Origin: JACQHM01 sp964535215
GTDB taxonomy: Bacteria > Methylomirabilota > Methylomirabilia > Methylomirabilales > JACQHM01
Direction of reading: 5' to 3'
NCBI GenBank assembly: GCA_964535215.1
Contig: CAZHST010000003.1
Span: forward strand, 62,001 to 126,000
Length of the DNA: 64,000 nt
In this document: positions 8,062-16,099 of the stretch, piece by piece
How the letters are laid out: every line of letters begins with the position of its first letter
Numbering within the stretch: position 1 is the stretch's first letter
Notes under the pieces: generated by a model
Databases searched by the model: none
Seen by the model: only the letters and a program-made list of their open reading frames with translations
Told to the model about the DNA's origin: nothing
Made by a program: the position numbers and the translations under genes

Positions 8062-9737
8062 ATCGTCACAGGCTCCCTATGCTCCCCAAAGACCCTTCGC
8101 AGCACCCCGCAGATCTCCCCGATGGTCGCATAGGCCCGCACGGCCTCCAGAAGGAAAGGGAGGAGGTTCCCGGACCCCCTCGCCCCTTCCTCCAACCGTT
8201 TCAAGGCCCCCTCCACCGCGCTTTGGTTTCTGCCCTCCTTCACCTCCTTGAGCCGCCTCCGTTGACCCGCCTCCAGGTTGGGATCAATCTGGAAGACCGG
8301 AATCTTTGCAGGCTCCGCGTCGGTGAAGGCGTTCAGGCCAACCACGATCCGCCTCCCCTCTTCCACCTCCCGCTGGTGACGATAGGCCGCCTCCTGGATC
8401 TCCCGCTGGACGAACCCCAGCTCAATGGCCCGGAGCATCCCGCCCAGCTCGTCAATCTTCTTGAGATAGTTTGTCGCCCCCTCTTCGAGCTTCTGCGTGA
8501 GCCATTCCACGTAGTAGGACCCGCCGAGGGGATCCACCGTATCGGCAACGCCGCTCTCGTGGGCGAGGATCTGCTGGGTCCGGAGGGCGATCCGCACCGC
8601 ATCTTCTGTGGGAAGGCCCAGGGCCTCATCCATGGAGTTGGTATGGAGGGACTGAGTTCCCCCCAAAACGGCCGCCAAGGCTTGGATCGTAACCCGGATG
8701 ACGTTATTCTCGGGCTGCTGCGCAATCAGGGTCACCCCGGCCGTCTGGGTATGAAAGCGGAGCATCCAGGAGCGAGGGTCCCTGGCCTTGAACCGCTCCC
8801 GCATGATCCTGGCCCAGAGCCTTCTCGCCGCCCGGAACTTGGCCACTTCCTCGAACAGGTTGTTATGTGAGGCAAAGAAGAAGGAGAGCTGAGGGCCGAA
8901 CTGATCCACGTCCAGGCCGGCCTTGAGGGCTGCCTCCACATACGCAATCGCGTCGGCCAAGGTGAACGCCACCTCCTGGACAGCCGTGGCCCCAGCCTCC
9001 CGGATATGGTAGCCGCTGATCGAGATCGGATGCCAGCGGGGAAGCTTCTCCGCACAGTAGGCAAAGGTATCGGTGATCAACCGGAGGGAAGGCCCAGGGG
9101 GAAAGATATAGGTCCCCCTCGCGATGTACTCTTTCAGGATATCGTTCTGAACGGTTCCAGACAGCTGTTCGGGCTTCACCCCCTGCTTCTCGCCAACGGC
9201 GATGTACATGGCCAGAAGGATCGAGGCTGTAGCATTGATGGTCATGGAGGTGCTTACCCGGTCCAGGGGGATGCCGTCAAAGAGGATCTCCATATCGGCC
9301 AAGCTGTCAATGGCCACCCCCACCTTCCCCACCTCCCCCTCGGCCATCGGATCGTCGGAGTCGTAGCCGATCTGGGTCGGAAGATCAAAGGCCACCGAGA
9401 GACCTGTCTGCCCCTGCGAGAGGAGGTACTTGAACCGCCGATTGGTCTCCTCGGCCGTCCCGAACCCGGCATACTGCCGCATGGTCCAGAGGCGCCCCCG
9501 GTACATGGTCGCCTGGATCCCCCGGGTGAAGGGGTACTCGCCGGGGAAGCCGGTATCGGTCAGATGGTCTAGGTCGGCCACATCCAGCGGGGTATAGAGA
9601 CGGTTCACGCGGATGTCGGAGCTGGTCTTGAACTCCCGCTCCCTCTCGGGGGCCCGCGCCAGCGCCTCCTTCAGGGTAGTCTCCTCCCACCGTCTCTTTG
9701 CCTCTTCGATCTGCTGAAGCTCTTGCTCACCGTCCAT
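8058..9737 (-). CDS. Methylmalonyl-CoA mutase, large (catalytic TIM-barrel) subunit
   Basis: This is the catalytic part of the adenosylcobalamin-dependent mutase that converts methylmalonyl-CoA to succinyl-CoA. The 559 residues have the signature TMRQYAGFGTAEETNRRF, the SVAFDLPTQIGYDSD strand and SGYHIREAG. The protein ends before any cobalamin-binding domain (no DxHxxG), so it is the split type in which B12 binds to a separate small subunit. No gene for that small subunit, and no MeaB/ArgK chaperone, is in this window. It belongs to one run with carboxylase genes upstream and the epimerase downstream, giving propionyl-CoA to methylmalonyl-CoA to succinyl-CoA. A related acyl-CoA mutase (isobutyryl- or ethylmalonyl-CoA) cannot be excluded without alignment. 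Confidence 0.92.
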   Translation of the reverse strand: MDGEQELQQIEEAKRRWEETTLKEALARAPEREREFKTSSDIRVNRLYTPLDVADLDHLTDTGFPGEYPFTRGIQATMYRGRLWTMRQYAGFGTAEETNRRFKYLLSQGQTGLSVAFDLPTQIGYDSDDPMAEGEVGKVGVAIDSLADMEILFDGIPLDRVSTSMTINATASILLAMYIAVGEKQGVKPEQLSGTVQNDILKEYIARGTYIFPPGPSLRLITDTFAYCAEKLPRWHPISISGYHIREAGATAVQEVAFTLADAIAYVEAALKAGLDVDQFGPQLSFFFASHNNLFEEVAKFRAARRLWARIMRERFKARDPRSWMLRFHTQTAGVTLIAQQPENNVIRVTIQALAAVLGGTQSLHTNSMDEALGLPTEDAVRIALRTQQILAHESGVADTVDPLGGSYYVEWLTQKLEEGATNYLKKIDELGGMLRAIELGFVQREIQEAAYRHQREVEEGRRIVVGLNAFTDAEPAKIPVFQIDPNLEAGQRRRLKEVKEGRNQSAVEGALKRLEEGARGSGNLLPFLLEAVRAYATIGEICGVLRRVFGEHREPVTI

Positions 9738-9774
9738 TCTATCCTGCTACGCAAGGGGTTGGGGTGAACCCCCT

Positions 9775-9802
9775 TAAACCCTAGACCCTAGACCCTAAAC
9801 CC
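9775..9802. repeat. Four tandem TARACCC heptamers
   Basis: Four head-to-tail seven-base units (TAAACCC, TAGACCC, TAGACCC, TAAACCC) lie in the 70-base gap between the mutase gene and the biotin carrier gene. A GGGGTT/AACCCC inverted repeat precedes them. No function is evident; such heptamers expand easily by slippage. Confidence 0.6.
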
Positions 9803-9807
9803 TGCTG

Positions 9808-10302
9808 TTATTCGATGACGATCAGGACATCGCCCCCGTTGACGCCCTGTCCCTGGACGACCTTTACCTCCCGCACCGTCCCAGGTCCGGCCGCCTTCAG
9901 CTCGTTCTCCATCTTCATCGCCTCGATGACGACGACCCCATCCCCCGCCTGGACCTGATCCCCCACGTTGACCAAGACCTTGACGATCTTCCCAGGCATA
10001 GGGGCCACGATGGCCTGGGGGCCGACAGCGACCTCTTTCCCGACCATCCTCCGCAGGCGCCGCTTCTCCTCCTGCGGCTCCAGTCGGAAGAGCTGCCCCT
10101 CGACGAACACAAGGAGCGCCCCCTCCTCCTCGAGCACGTCCACCTCGTAGGAGCGTCCATCCACCAACAGGGAGTAGAGGCCCCCTCCTACAGCCAGGAT
10201 GTCCACATGATGGATCGCCTCATCAACCTTCACCGTCCAAGGCTGCGACGTCTGCATCACCTCGATCCTATAGCCCTTCCCCTCCCAGGTGAGATAAGCC
10301 AC
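9808..10302 (-). CDS. Biotin carboxyl carrier protein of an acyl-CoA carboxylase
   Basis: A roughly 164-residue biotinyl-domain protein. The C-terminal 70 residues form the biotin/lipoyl domain with the biotinylation motif EAMKMENEL, preceded by PQAIVAPMPGKIVKVLVNVGD. The N-terminal part (TWEGKGYRIEV, VDEAIHHVDILAVGG) resembles the linker region of 3-methylcrotonyl/propionyl-CoA carboxylase alpha chains. An upstream in-frame start would lie inside accC. I chose the GTG at 10302, preceded by GGGGGCG and clear of the accC stop. Together with the biotin carboxylase it makes a split alpha chain. Confidence 0.85.
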   Translation of the reverse strand: MAYLTWEGKGYRIEVMQTSQPWTVKVDEAIHHVDILAVGGGLYSLLVDGRSYEVDVLEEEGALLVFVEGQLFRLEPQEEKRRLRRMVGKEVAVGPQAIVAPMPGKIVKVLVNVGDQVQAGDGVVVIEAMKMENELKAAGPGTVREVKVVQGQGVNGGDVLIVIE

Positions 10303-10319
10303 CGATCGCCCCCATGTGG

Positions 10320-11828
10320 TTAACGTCTTCTCAGCATCTCCTGACGGGCGGCCAGCTTCCACAGACTCGGACGTTCCTCCCGCAGGGCAGCCGGCCGATG
10401 GGGAGCGACCTTCTGCTCCTTGAAGAGGAGGTGAAGGGCTCCGGCGAGGAGGGCCACATCCCGGTACCGTTCATCCGGTTTCCGCTCCTCCTTCTCTAAC
10501 ATCTGATCAATGTAGGTCGTATCGATCTCCCCACGGACGAACCGGGAGTCCTCCATCACCCGCTGGTGAAAGGGGATGGTCGTCTGAACCCCAAGGATCA
10601 TGTACTCCCGGAGGGCCCGCCGCATCCGCTGGATGGCCTCCTGGCGATCCTTCCCCCAGGCAATCAGCTTGGCGATGATCGGATCATAGTAGATCGAAAC
10701 CTCGGATCCTTCGAACACACCGACGTCATTCCGGATCCCAGGACCGCCCGGGGTCCTCAAAACGGTGATCTTGCCAGGGGAGGGGAGGAACTGATGAAAG
10801 GGATCCTCCGCGTAGATCCGGCACTCGATGGCGTGCCCCCACAGGGTAATATCCTGCTGCTCATAAGGAATCCCCTCCCCCGCCGCGATCAGGATCTGCT
10901 TCTTGACCAGGTCAATCCCCGTCACCATCTCGGTCACCGGGTGCTCCACCTGGAGCCGGGCGTTCACCTCCAGGAAGTAAAAGTTCCGGTCCTGGTCTAT
11001 CAAGAACTCAACCGTCCCGGCGTTCCGGTAACCGCAGGCCTCGGCGATCCTGATGGCCGCCTCCCCCAACCGTCGGCGGAGGGCCTCATCAACGAAGGTG
11101 GAGGGGGCTTCCTCCACCACCTTCTGATGCCTCCGCTGGATGGAACACTCCCGCTCCCCCAGGTAGAGGATCTTTCCCTTCCCATCGGCGAGGATCTGCA
11201 TCTCCACGTGGCGGGGGCGGGAGAGGTACTTCTCCAGATAGATGGCGGAGTCGCCAAAGGAAGACTGCCCTTCCGAGCGCGCCGCCCGAACAGCCGAGGG
11301 GAGTTCCTGGGGGGTCCGGACGATCCGCATCCCCTTGCCGCCCCCTCCGGCCGAGGCCTTGATCACCAGCGGGAACCCGATGGTGGGAGCGACCTTCTCG
11401 ATCTCCTCGTCCGAGAGGTCCCGATCAGTCCCGGGAACGATGGGGACACCGACCCTCGCCGCCAGTCTCCGGGCGGCAGTCTTAGAGCCCGTGAGGCGGA
11501 GGGTCTCCGAGGAGGGGCCGATGAAGACCAACCCGTGAGCCTCACACGCCTCGGCAAAGGCGGGGTTCTCCGAGAGGAAACCGTAACCGGGATGGACCGC
11601 TTCGGCGCCAGACCGCCGGGCCACCTCCAACACCCTCTGGATGCTCAAGTAGCTTTCCGAGGCAGGGGCGGGACCCACCCAATAGGCCTCGTCAGCGTAG
11701 CGGACATGGAGGGATGGCCGATCCACGTCGGAAAAGATAGCCACCGATTGGATCCCCAGGTCCCGACAGGCCCGGATGATCCTGACGGCGATCTCTCCCC
11801 GATTGGCGATCAAGATCTTCCGAAACAT
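10320..11828 (-). CDS. accC: Biotin carboxylase subunit of an acyl-CoA carboxylase
   Basis: ATP-grasp biotin carboxylase of 502 residues that carboxylates biotin on the adjacent carrier protein. It starts MFRKILIANRGEIAVRIIRACRDLG. It carries the ATP-binding glycine loop KASAGGGGKGMRIV, the ECSIQRRHQK segment, and the active-site signature LEVNARLQVEHPVTE. About 50 residues beyond the usual AccC end form a C-terminal extension, a pattern seen in stand-alone carboxylases of propionyl-CoA type. It sits 91 bases after the carboxyltransferase gene with a palindromic repeat between them. Substrate (propionyl-CoA rather than acetyl-CoA) is inferred from the mutase and epimerase downstream. Confidence 0.93.
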   Translation of the reverse strand: MFRKILIANRGEIAVRIIRACRDLGIQSVAIFSDVDRPSLHVRYADEAYWVGPAPASESYLSIQRVLEVARRSGAEAVHPGYGFLSENPAFAEACEAHGLVFIGPSSETLRLTGSKTAARRLAARVGVPIVPGTDRDLSDEEIEKVAPTIGFPLVIKASAGGGGKGMRIVRTPQELPSAVRAARSEGQSSFGDSAIYLEKYLSRPRHVEMQILADGKGKILYLGERECSIQRRHQKVVEEAPSTFVDEALRRRLGEAAIRIAEACGYRNAGTVEFLIDQDRNFYFLEVNARLQVEHPVTEMVTGIDLVKKQILIAAGEGIPYEQQDITLWGHAIECRIYAEDPFHQFLPSPGKITVLRTPGGPGIRNDVGVFEGSEVSIYYDPIIAKLIAWGKDRQEAIQRMRRALREYMILGVQTTIPFHQRVMEDSRFVRGEIDTTYIDQMLEKEERKPDERYRDVALLAGALHLLFKEQKVAPHRPAALREERPSLWKLAARQEMLRRR

Positions 11829-11847
11829 CGTTCACCCTCGACACACG

Positions 11848-11911
11848 TTCAGCCGTCAGCTTTCAACCTGTCGCATCTTTGCTGGAGGCTGATCGCTGAG
11901 GGCTGACGGCT
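11848..11911. repeat. Intergenic GCTGA/TCAGC repeat, copy B (10-bp inverted repeat)
   Basis: AGCCGTCAGC at 11851-11860 is exactly inverted as GCTGACGGCT at 11902-11911, with GGCTGATCGCTGAGG inside the loop. It lies between the carboxyltransferase and biotin carboxylase genes and could fold in the message. It belongs to the same family as the copies near 4321, 45449 and 49142. Confidence 0.65.
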
Positions 11912-11914
11912 TCC

Positions 11915-13465
11915 TTAAAGGGGGATGTTGCCGTGCTTCTTGGGCGGGTTGGTGTCCCGTTTCGTCCCCAGGGCTCGGAGGGCCCTGATGAGGCGGGGGC
12001 GGGTCTCCTTGGGCTCGATGACCTCGTCAATGTACCCCCGCTCCGCAGCGATATAAGGGTTCGCGAACTTGTTCCTGAACTCCTTGACCCGCTCGATCCT
12101 AAAGGCTTCCGGGTCGTCCGCCGCTGCCATCTCCCGCCGGTAGAGGATGTTGACGGCCCCCTCGGGCCCCATGACAGCGATCTCCGCCGTGGGGTAGGCC
12201 ACATTGTAGTCAGCCCGCATGTGCTTCGACCCCATGACACAGTAGGCACCGCCGTACGCCTTCCTCACGATGACGGTTAATTTCGGGACGGTGGCCTCAC
12301 CGTAGGCGTAGAGGAGCTTTGCCCCGTGGCGGATGATACCGCCGTGCTCTTGGGCGGTGCCCGGGAGATACCCGGGGACATCCTCGAAGGTGACGATAGG
12401 GATGTTGAAGCAATCGCAGAAGCGGATGAAGCGGGCCGCCTTGATGGAGGAGTTGACATCGAGACAGCCGGCCAGGACGGCCGGCTGATTGGCAACGATG
12501 CCGATCGGTTGGCCATCCAAACGGGCGAAGCCGACCACGATGTTTCGGGCAAAATGCTCGTGGACCTCGAAGAAGTGGCCATCGTCCACCACGTGCCGGA
12601 TTAGATCCTTGACATCGTAGGGTTTGGCCGGATCATCGGGGACCAGCTCATTCAGCGCCTCATCCATCCGGTTCGGATCATCCTGGGTTGGCCTCCGGGG
12701 CGGGTCCTCAAGGTTGTTTTGGGGGAGAAAGGAGAGCAGCTCCCGGATCATCGCCAAGGCCTCCTCCTCGGTCGAGGCGGCGAAGTGGGCCACCCCCGAG
12801 ATCCCGTTGTGAACCATGGCGCCCCCTAACTCCTCGAAGGTCACCTCCTCGTGGAGGACCGTCTTGATGACATCGGGGCCGGTGACGAACATGTAGCCCG
12901 TGTTCTTGACCATGATGACAAAATCCATCAGGGCCGGAGAGTAAACGGCCCCCCCCGCGCATGGCCCCATGATGGCCGCAATCTGGGGCACCACCCCGGA
13001 GGCCAGGGTGTTCCGGAGGAAGATGTCGGCGTAGCCAGCCAGGGAGACCACCCCCTCCTGGATCCTGGCCCCGCCTGAGTCGTTCAGGCCGATGATAGGG
13101 GCTCCCACCTTGACGGCCTGATCCATGACCTTACAGATCTTGGCGGCACAGGTCTGGCTCAAGGACCCGCCGAAGATGGTGAAATCGTACGCAAAGAGGT
13201 AGACAAGCCTCCCGTCAATGGTCCCGTAACCGGTCACGACCCCGTCTCCCGGGATCCGGTGTTTCTCCATCCCAAAGTCGTAGCAGTGGTGGACCGCCAG
13301 GGCATCCAACTCGACGAAGCTCCCCCCGTCCAACAGGAGGTCAATCCGCTCCCTCGCCGTCAGTTTCCCCATCTCGTGCTGGCGGTCCACCCGCTCCCTG
13401 CCGCCCCCTTGCAGGGCCCCCTCCCTCCTCCGACGGAGTTCCTCGAGCTTCTCCTCGATGGACAT
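11915..13465 (-). CDS. pccB: Acyl-CoA carboxylase, carboxyltransferase subunit (propionyl-CoA carboxylase beta type)
   Basis: A 516-residue carboxyltransferase of the crotonase-like fold that moves the carboxyl group from biotin to an acyl-CoA. Diagnostic segments are GGSLSQTCAAKICKVMDQA, NDSGGARIQEGV, GPCAGGAVYSPALMDF, VPGYLPGTAQEHGG and YGGAYCVMGSKHMRAD. The ATG at 13465 follows an AGGAGG by 12 bases. A longer frame reaching 13534 would start inside the promoter -10 box, so it is rejected. It is the first gene of the carboxylase/mutase operon. Propionyl-CoA as substrate is inferred from context; methylmalonyl-CoA decarboxylase-type subunits are close relatives. Confidence 0.93.
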   Translation of the reverse strand: MSIEEKLEELRRRREGALQGGGRERVDRQHEMGKLTARERIDLLLDGGSFVELDALAVHHCYDFGMEKHRIPGDGVVTGYGTIDGRLVYLFAYDFTIFGGSLSQTCAAKICKVMDQAVKVGAPIIGLNDSGGARIQEGVVSLAGYADIFLRNTLASGVVPQIAAIMGPCAGGAVYSPALMDFVIMVKNTGYMFVTGPDVIKTVLHEEVTFEELGGAMVHNGISGVAHFAASTEEEALAMIRELLSFLPQNNLEDPPRRPTQDDPNRMDEALNELVPDDPAKPYDVKDLIRHVVDDGHFFEVHEHFARNIVVGFARLDGQPIGIVANQPAVLAGCLDVNSSIKAARFIRFCDCFNIPIVTFEDVPGYLPGTAQEHGGIIRHGAKLLYAYGEATVPKLTVIVRKAYGGAYCVMGSKHMRADYNVAYPTAEIAVMGPEGAVNILYRREMAAADDPEAFRIERVKEFRNKFANPYIAAERGYIDEVIEPKETRPRLIRALRALGTKRDTNPPKKHGNIPL

Positions 13466-13529
13466 GGTCTCGTATGTACCTCCTGCATTTATGTTTAGGA
13501 TGGTGAGCAAGCTGTCCAATTGGTTATAT

Positions 13530-13558
13530 ACCATAGCAACCCCCTAATGAAAAATCAA
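13530..13558 (-). promoter_or_regulatory. Probable housekeeping-type promoter of the carboxylase/mutase operon
   Basis: Reading the minus strand, TTGATT (13558-13553) is followed after 17 bases by TATGGT (13535-13530). Transcription would start near 13523, leaving a leader of about 58 bases before the ATG at 13465. Confidence 0.55.
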
Positions 13559-13599
13559 TCATTTGTTTCTCGCGAGGGTGAGGACGCGGGGAGACAGGC

Positions 13600-13617
13600 C
13601 TCCGGGGTTCCCCGGAG
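13600..13617. promoter_or_regulatory. Palindrome upstream of the cheR sigma-54 promoter
   Basis: CTCCGGGG-TT-CCCCGGAG is a perfect 8-bp inverted repeat centred about 36 bases before the -24 element. ACAGG and CCTGT flank it symmetrically further out. It could be an activator or repressor site, or simply a hairpin. Confidence 0.35.
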
Positions 13618-13643
13618 CCAAGGACCTGTCCAAGGAGGCCCCC

Positions 13644-13659
13644 TGGCATAGCCTTTGCA
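13644..13659 (+). promoter_or_regulatory. Sigma-54 (-24/-12) promoter of cheR
   Basis: TGGCATAGCCTTTGCA matches the consensus TGGCAC-N5-TTGCA, with the GG and GC dinucleotides exactly 12 bases apart. It lies 57 bases before the chosen cheR start. Expression would need RpoN and an AAA+ enhancer-binding activator, neither of which is encoded here. Confidence 0.8.
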
Positions 13660-13715
13660 GTAGGGAACAGGGGTCATTCAGACCCAAGATCCCGCCCCCT
13701 CTTGACAGGCCTTCG

Positions 13716-14537
13716 ATGACGGCTCTCAGTAACAGGGAGTTCAGGCTGTTTAAGGAGCTGATTGCCGAAGAGTCCGGGATCGCTCTCCGGGACGACCGTC
13801 GTCTTTTCTTGGAGACAAAGCTCCAGAAACGTCTCAAGGCAACGGGGATGACAAGCCCATACCGTTACTACAAGCTCCTCACCGAGCCCGGGGGCAAACA
13901 GGAACTCCTCCACCTTTTGGATCTCCTGACCATCCATGAGACCTCTTTTTTCCGGAACATGCCCCAGTTCAGGCTCCTCAAAGAGGTGGCCCTGCCCGAG
14001 GTCACCTCGCGGCGGCTGAAGGAGGGGAAGAGGAGTCTTCGCCTCTGGAGTGCCGGCTGCTCCACCGGCCAGGAGCCGTACTCTATGGCCATGACGGTCC
14101 TCGAGTTTCTCCCCGTCCCTCCCCTCTGGGACATCACGATCCTGGCCTCGGACCTCTCCCTGACTGCCCTGAAATCCGCCCAAGCCGGGATCTACCCCAA
14201 GGAAAGGGTCAAGAACGTCGAGGCCTCGTACCTCGAAAGATACTTTGACCAACGGGGGGAGGCCTTTGCCATCAAGGACGAGGTCCGCCGTTTAATCATC
14301 TTCACCTACCACAATCTGAAACACGAAAACCCCTTCCAGGACCTCGATGTCATCTTCTGTCGAAACGTGATGATTTACCTTGCCCGTCCCGAGCAGCTCA
14401 AGCTGATCGAAAAGCTCCACCGGGCCCTGGCCCCAGGTGGCTATCTCTTCCTCGGCCAAGCGGAAAGCCTCCCCAGCTTGGGCGAGAAGTTCCGGTTCAT
14501 CCACCAGCACAAGGGAACCGCCTACCAGAAGATCTAG
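13716..14537 (+). CDS. cheR: CheR-type protein-glutamate O-methyltransferase
   Basis: A 273-residue SAM-dependent methyltransferase of the CheR family, which methylates glutamates of chemoreceptors. An N-terminal helical domain (SNREFRLFKELIAEESGI) is followed by ETSFFRNMPQF, the SAM-binding loop LWSAGCSTGQEPYSMAM, and DVIFCRNVMIYL. A longer frame begins upstream, but it contains the sigma-54 promoter; the ATG at 13716 gives the conserved start. No cheA, cheW, cheB or receptor gene is near. The partner is likely the receiver protein 206 bases downstream, which has the same kind of promoter. It may serve a non-chemotaxis signalling pathway. Confidence 0.92.
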   Translation: MTALSNREFRLFKELIAEESGIALRDDRRLFLETKLQKRLKATGMTSPYRYYKLLTEPGGKQELLHLLDLLTIHETSFFRNMPQFRLLKEVALPEVTSRRLKEGKRSLRLWSAGCSTGQEPYSMAMTVLEFLPVPPLWDITILASDLSLTALKSAQAGIYPKERVKNVEASYLERYFDQRGEAFAIKDEVRRLIIFTYHNLKHENPFQDLDVIFCRNVMIYLARPEQLKLIEKLHRALAPGGYLFLGQAESLPSLGEKFRFIHQHKGTAYQKI

Positions 14538-14670
14538 CGGCGTTCCCCTGCCCGCTTTTCCGACACCCCCTTTCCGATCACCCAGCAGGCTTGGCCCTAT
14601 CGTTCCAGGGCGAAGCGATGCCTCTTGAAGATTCAAAAGGTTAGGCCTCCACCGCTGGAAAGACCATCCT

Positions 14671-14686
14671 TGGCATAGATCTTGCT
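14671..14686 (+). promoter_or_regulatory. Sigma-54 (-24/-12) promoter of the receiver gene
   Basis: TGGCATAGATCTTGCT has GG and GC 12 bases apart and shares its first eight bases with the cheR promoter. It lies 57 bases before the ATG at 14743, the same spacing as for cheR. Confidence 0.8.
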
Positions 14687-14742
14687 CGCTTGCGGCATGA
14701 TCGTTTTCATCCAGACTTTTCTGAGGGGAAGGAGGACAGGCG

Positions 14743-15186
14743 ATGCCCACGGCGAAGGTGCTTGTGATCGAGGATAACCCGATGAATATGGAACTGGCCA
14801 GCGATCTCCTGAGGGCCAGGGGATACGATGTCCTCCAGGCCGCCACGGCCCTCGAGGCCCTGGGCGTCCTCCAAGAGTTCAAACCGGATCTGATCCTCAT
14901 GGACATTCAGCTGCCAGGGTTAAACGGGCTGGATCTGACCAAACGCCTCAAGGAGGATCCAAGGACCAAAGAGATCCCTATCATCGCCATGACCGCCTAT
15001 GCCATGAAGGGCGATGAGGAGAAGATCTTCCAGGCAGGCTGCATCGGCTACATCCCCAAGCCTATTGATACCAGGCAGTTCTCCCACATGGTTGAGTCCA
15101 TCTTAAGCAGGAGCCAATCTAACTCCGGGTGGGAGAGGCTCACCGGGACTCCAAAGGGAGAGGTGAAGGGTGGAGGGGATCCCTAG
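14743..15186 (+). CDS. CheY/DivK-like single-domain response regulator
   Basis: A 147-residue protein consisting of one receiver domain and a 25-residue tail. The acidic pocket is in VLVIEDNPMN, the phospho-acceptor Asp in DLILMDIQLPG, the Thr in IIAMTAYAMKG and the Lys in YIPKPID. There is no output domain, so it should act through protein contacts, like CheY or DivK. An AAGGAGG precedes the ATG. Its stop overlaps the stop of the convergent PfkB gene. The shared promoter type with cheR suggests joint control under nitrogen, stress or surface-related RpoN signalling. Confidence 0.92.
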   Translation: MPTAKVLVIEDNPMNMELASDLLRARGYDVLQAATALEALGVLQEFKPDLILMDIQLPGLNGLDLTKRLKEDPRTKEIPIIAMTAYAMKGDEEKIFQAGCIGYIPKPIDTRQFSHMVESILSRSQSNSGWERLTGTPKGEVKGGGDP

Positions 15187-16091
15187 AGATCCTCGAAGTG
15201 GGCCAGGTCCTTGAAGGCCCGGTAGCGGGCCTGAATCTCTTCCGGGGTCAGGGACCGGAGGCGGTTTAAGGAGAAGTCCTCCACGTTGAAGGAGGCCATC
15301 ACCGACCCCATGATGATGGCCTTCCGGAGAGTCACCTCGCTGAAGTCCCCCGTCGAGGCCAGATACCCCAGGAGGCCGCCGGCAAAGGAATCCCCGGCCC
15401 CCGTGGGATCGAAGACCGATTCCAGAGGATAGGCGGGGGCGGCAAACCAGATTCCGTCGGAGCACATCAAGGCCCCGTACTCCCCCCGTTTAATGATGAC
15501 CCCCCGGGGGCCCCAGGAGAGGATCTTCTTGGCCGCCTTGACCAGGTTGGGTTCCCCCGCCAGCTGCCGGGCCTCGGCATCGTTGATGATGACGAGATCC
15601 ACCATCCCCAGGGTCTTGACCAAGGCCTCGTACTTCCCCTGAATCCAATAGTTCATCGTATCCGCCGCCACCAGCCTGGGGGCCTTCACCTGGCGGAGGA
15701 CCTCCCGCTGGAGGTCAGGGTCAATGTTGGCCAGGAAGACGACCTCGCTGGACCGGTAGGCCTCGGGGAGGACGGGGTGGAAGTCGGCAAAGACGTTCAG
15801 ATGGGTCTCCAGGGTTCTGGCCTCGTTCAGGTCGTATCCATATTCCCCTACCCACTGGAAGGTCGGCCCGTTTTTCCTCTGCAACCCTCCAAGATCAATG
15901 GACCGGCTCCTTAAGAACTCCAAGGATTCGGCCGGGAAATCCTGCCCTATTACCCCGACGAGTTTGATCGGGGCAAAGTAGCTCGCCGCCACCGAGAAAT
16001 AGACCGCCGACCCGCCCAGGACCCGGCGGGCTTCCCCGAAGGGGGTCTTGACCGTGTCTAAAGCCACCGAACCCACCACCAGGACATCCAT
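15183..16091 (-). CDS. PfkB family sugar or nucleoside kinase
   Basis: A 302-residue ribokinase-fold kinase. It begins MDVLVVGSVALDTVKTPFG and has the PfkB signatures GGSAVYFSVAAS and DPTGAGDSFAGGLLGYLAS, the latter with the catalytic Asp. The start at 16091 has GGAGGAGTC just upstream and sits eight bases after the mtnP stop; longer frames run into mtnP. The pairing with MTA phosphorylase suggests a role in nucleoside or methylthioribose/purine salvage, but the substrate cannot be assigned. Confidence 0.85.
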   Translation of the reverse strand: MDVLVVGSVALDTVKTPFGEARRVLGGSAVYFSVAASYFAPIKLVGVIGQDFPAESLEFLRSRSIDLGGLQRKNGPTFQWVGEYGYDLNEARTLETHLNVFADFHPVLPEAYRSSEVVFLANIDPDLQREVLRQVKAPRLVAADTMNYWIQGKYEALVKTLGMVDLVIINDAEARQLAGEPNLVKAAKKILSWGPRGVIIKRGEYGALMCSDGIWFAAPAYPLESVFDPTGAGDSFAGGLLGYLASTGDFSEVTLRKAIIMGSVMASFNVEDFSLNRLRSLTPEEIQARYRAFKDLAHFEDL

Positions 16092-16099
16092 GACTCCTC

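Noticed and set aside
9775..9802. Telomere-like sequence
   Set aside because: Four heptamers inside an operon between conserved genes cannot be a chromosome end.
10566..11906. Long antisense open frame inside accC (446 codons)
   Set aside because: Same reason: it mirrors a conserved gene, is Pro/Gly/Arg-rich and has no family motifs.
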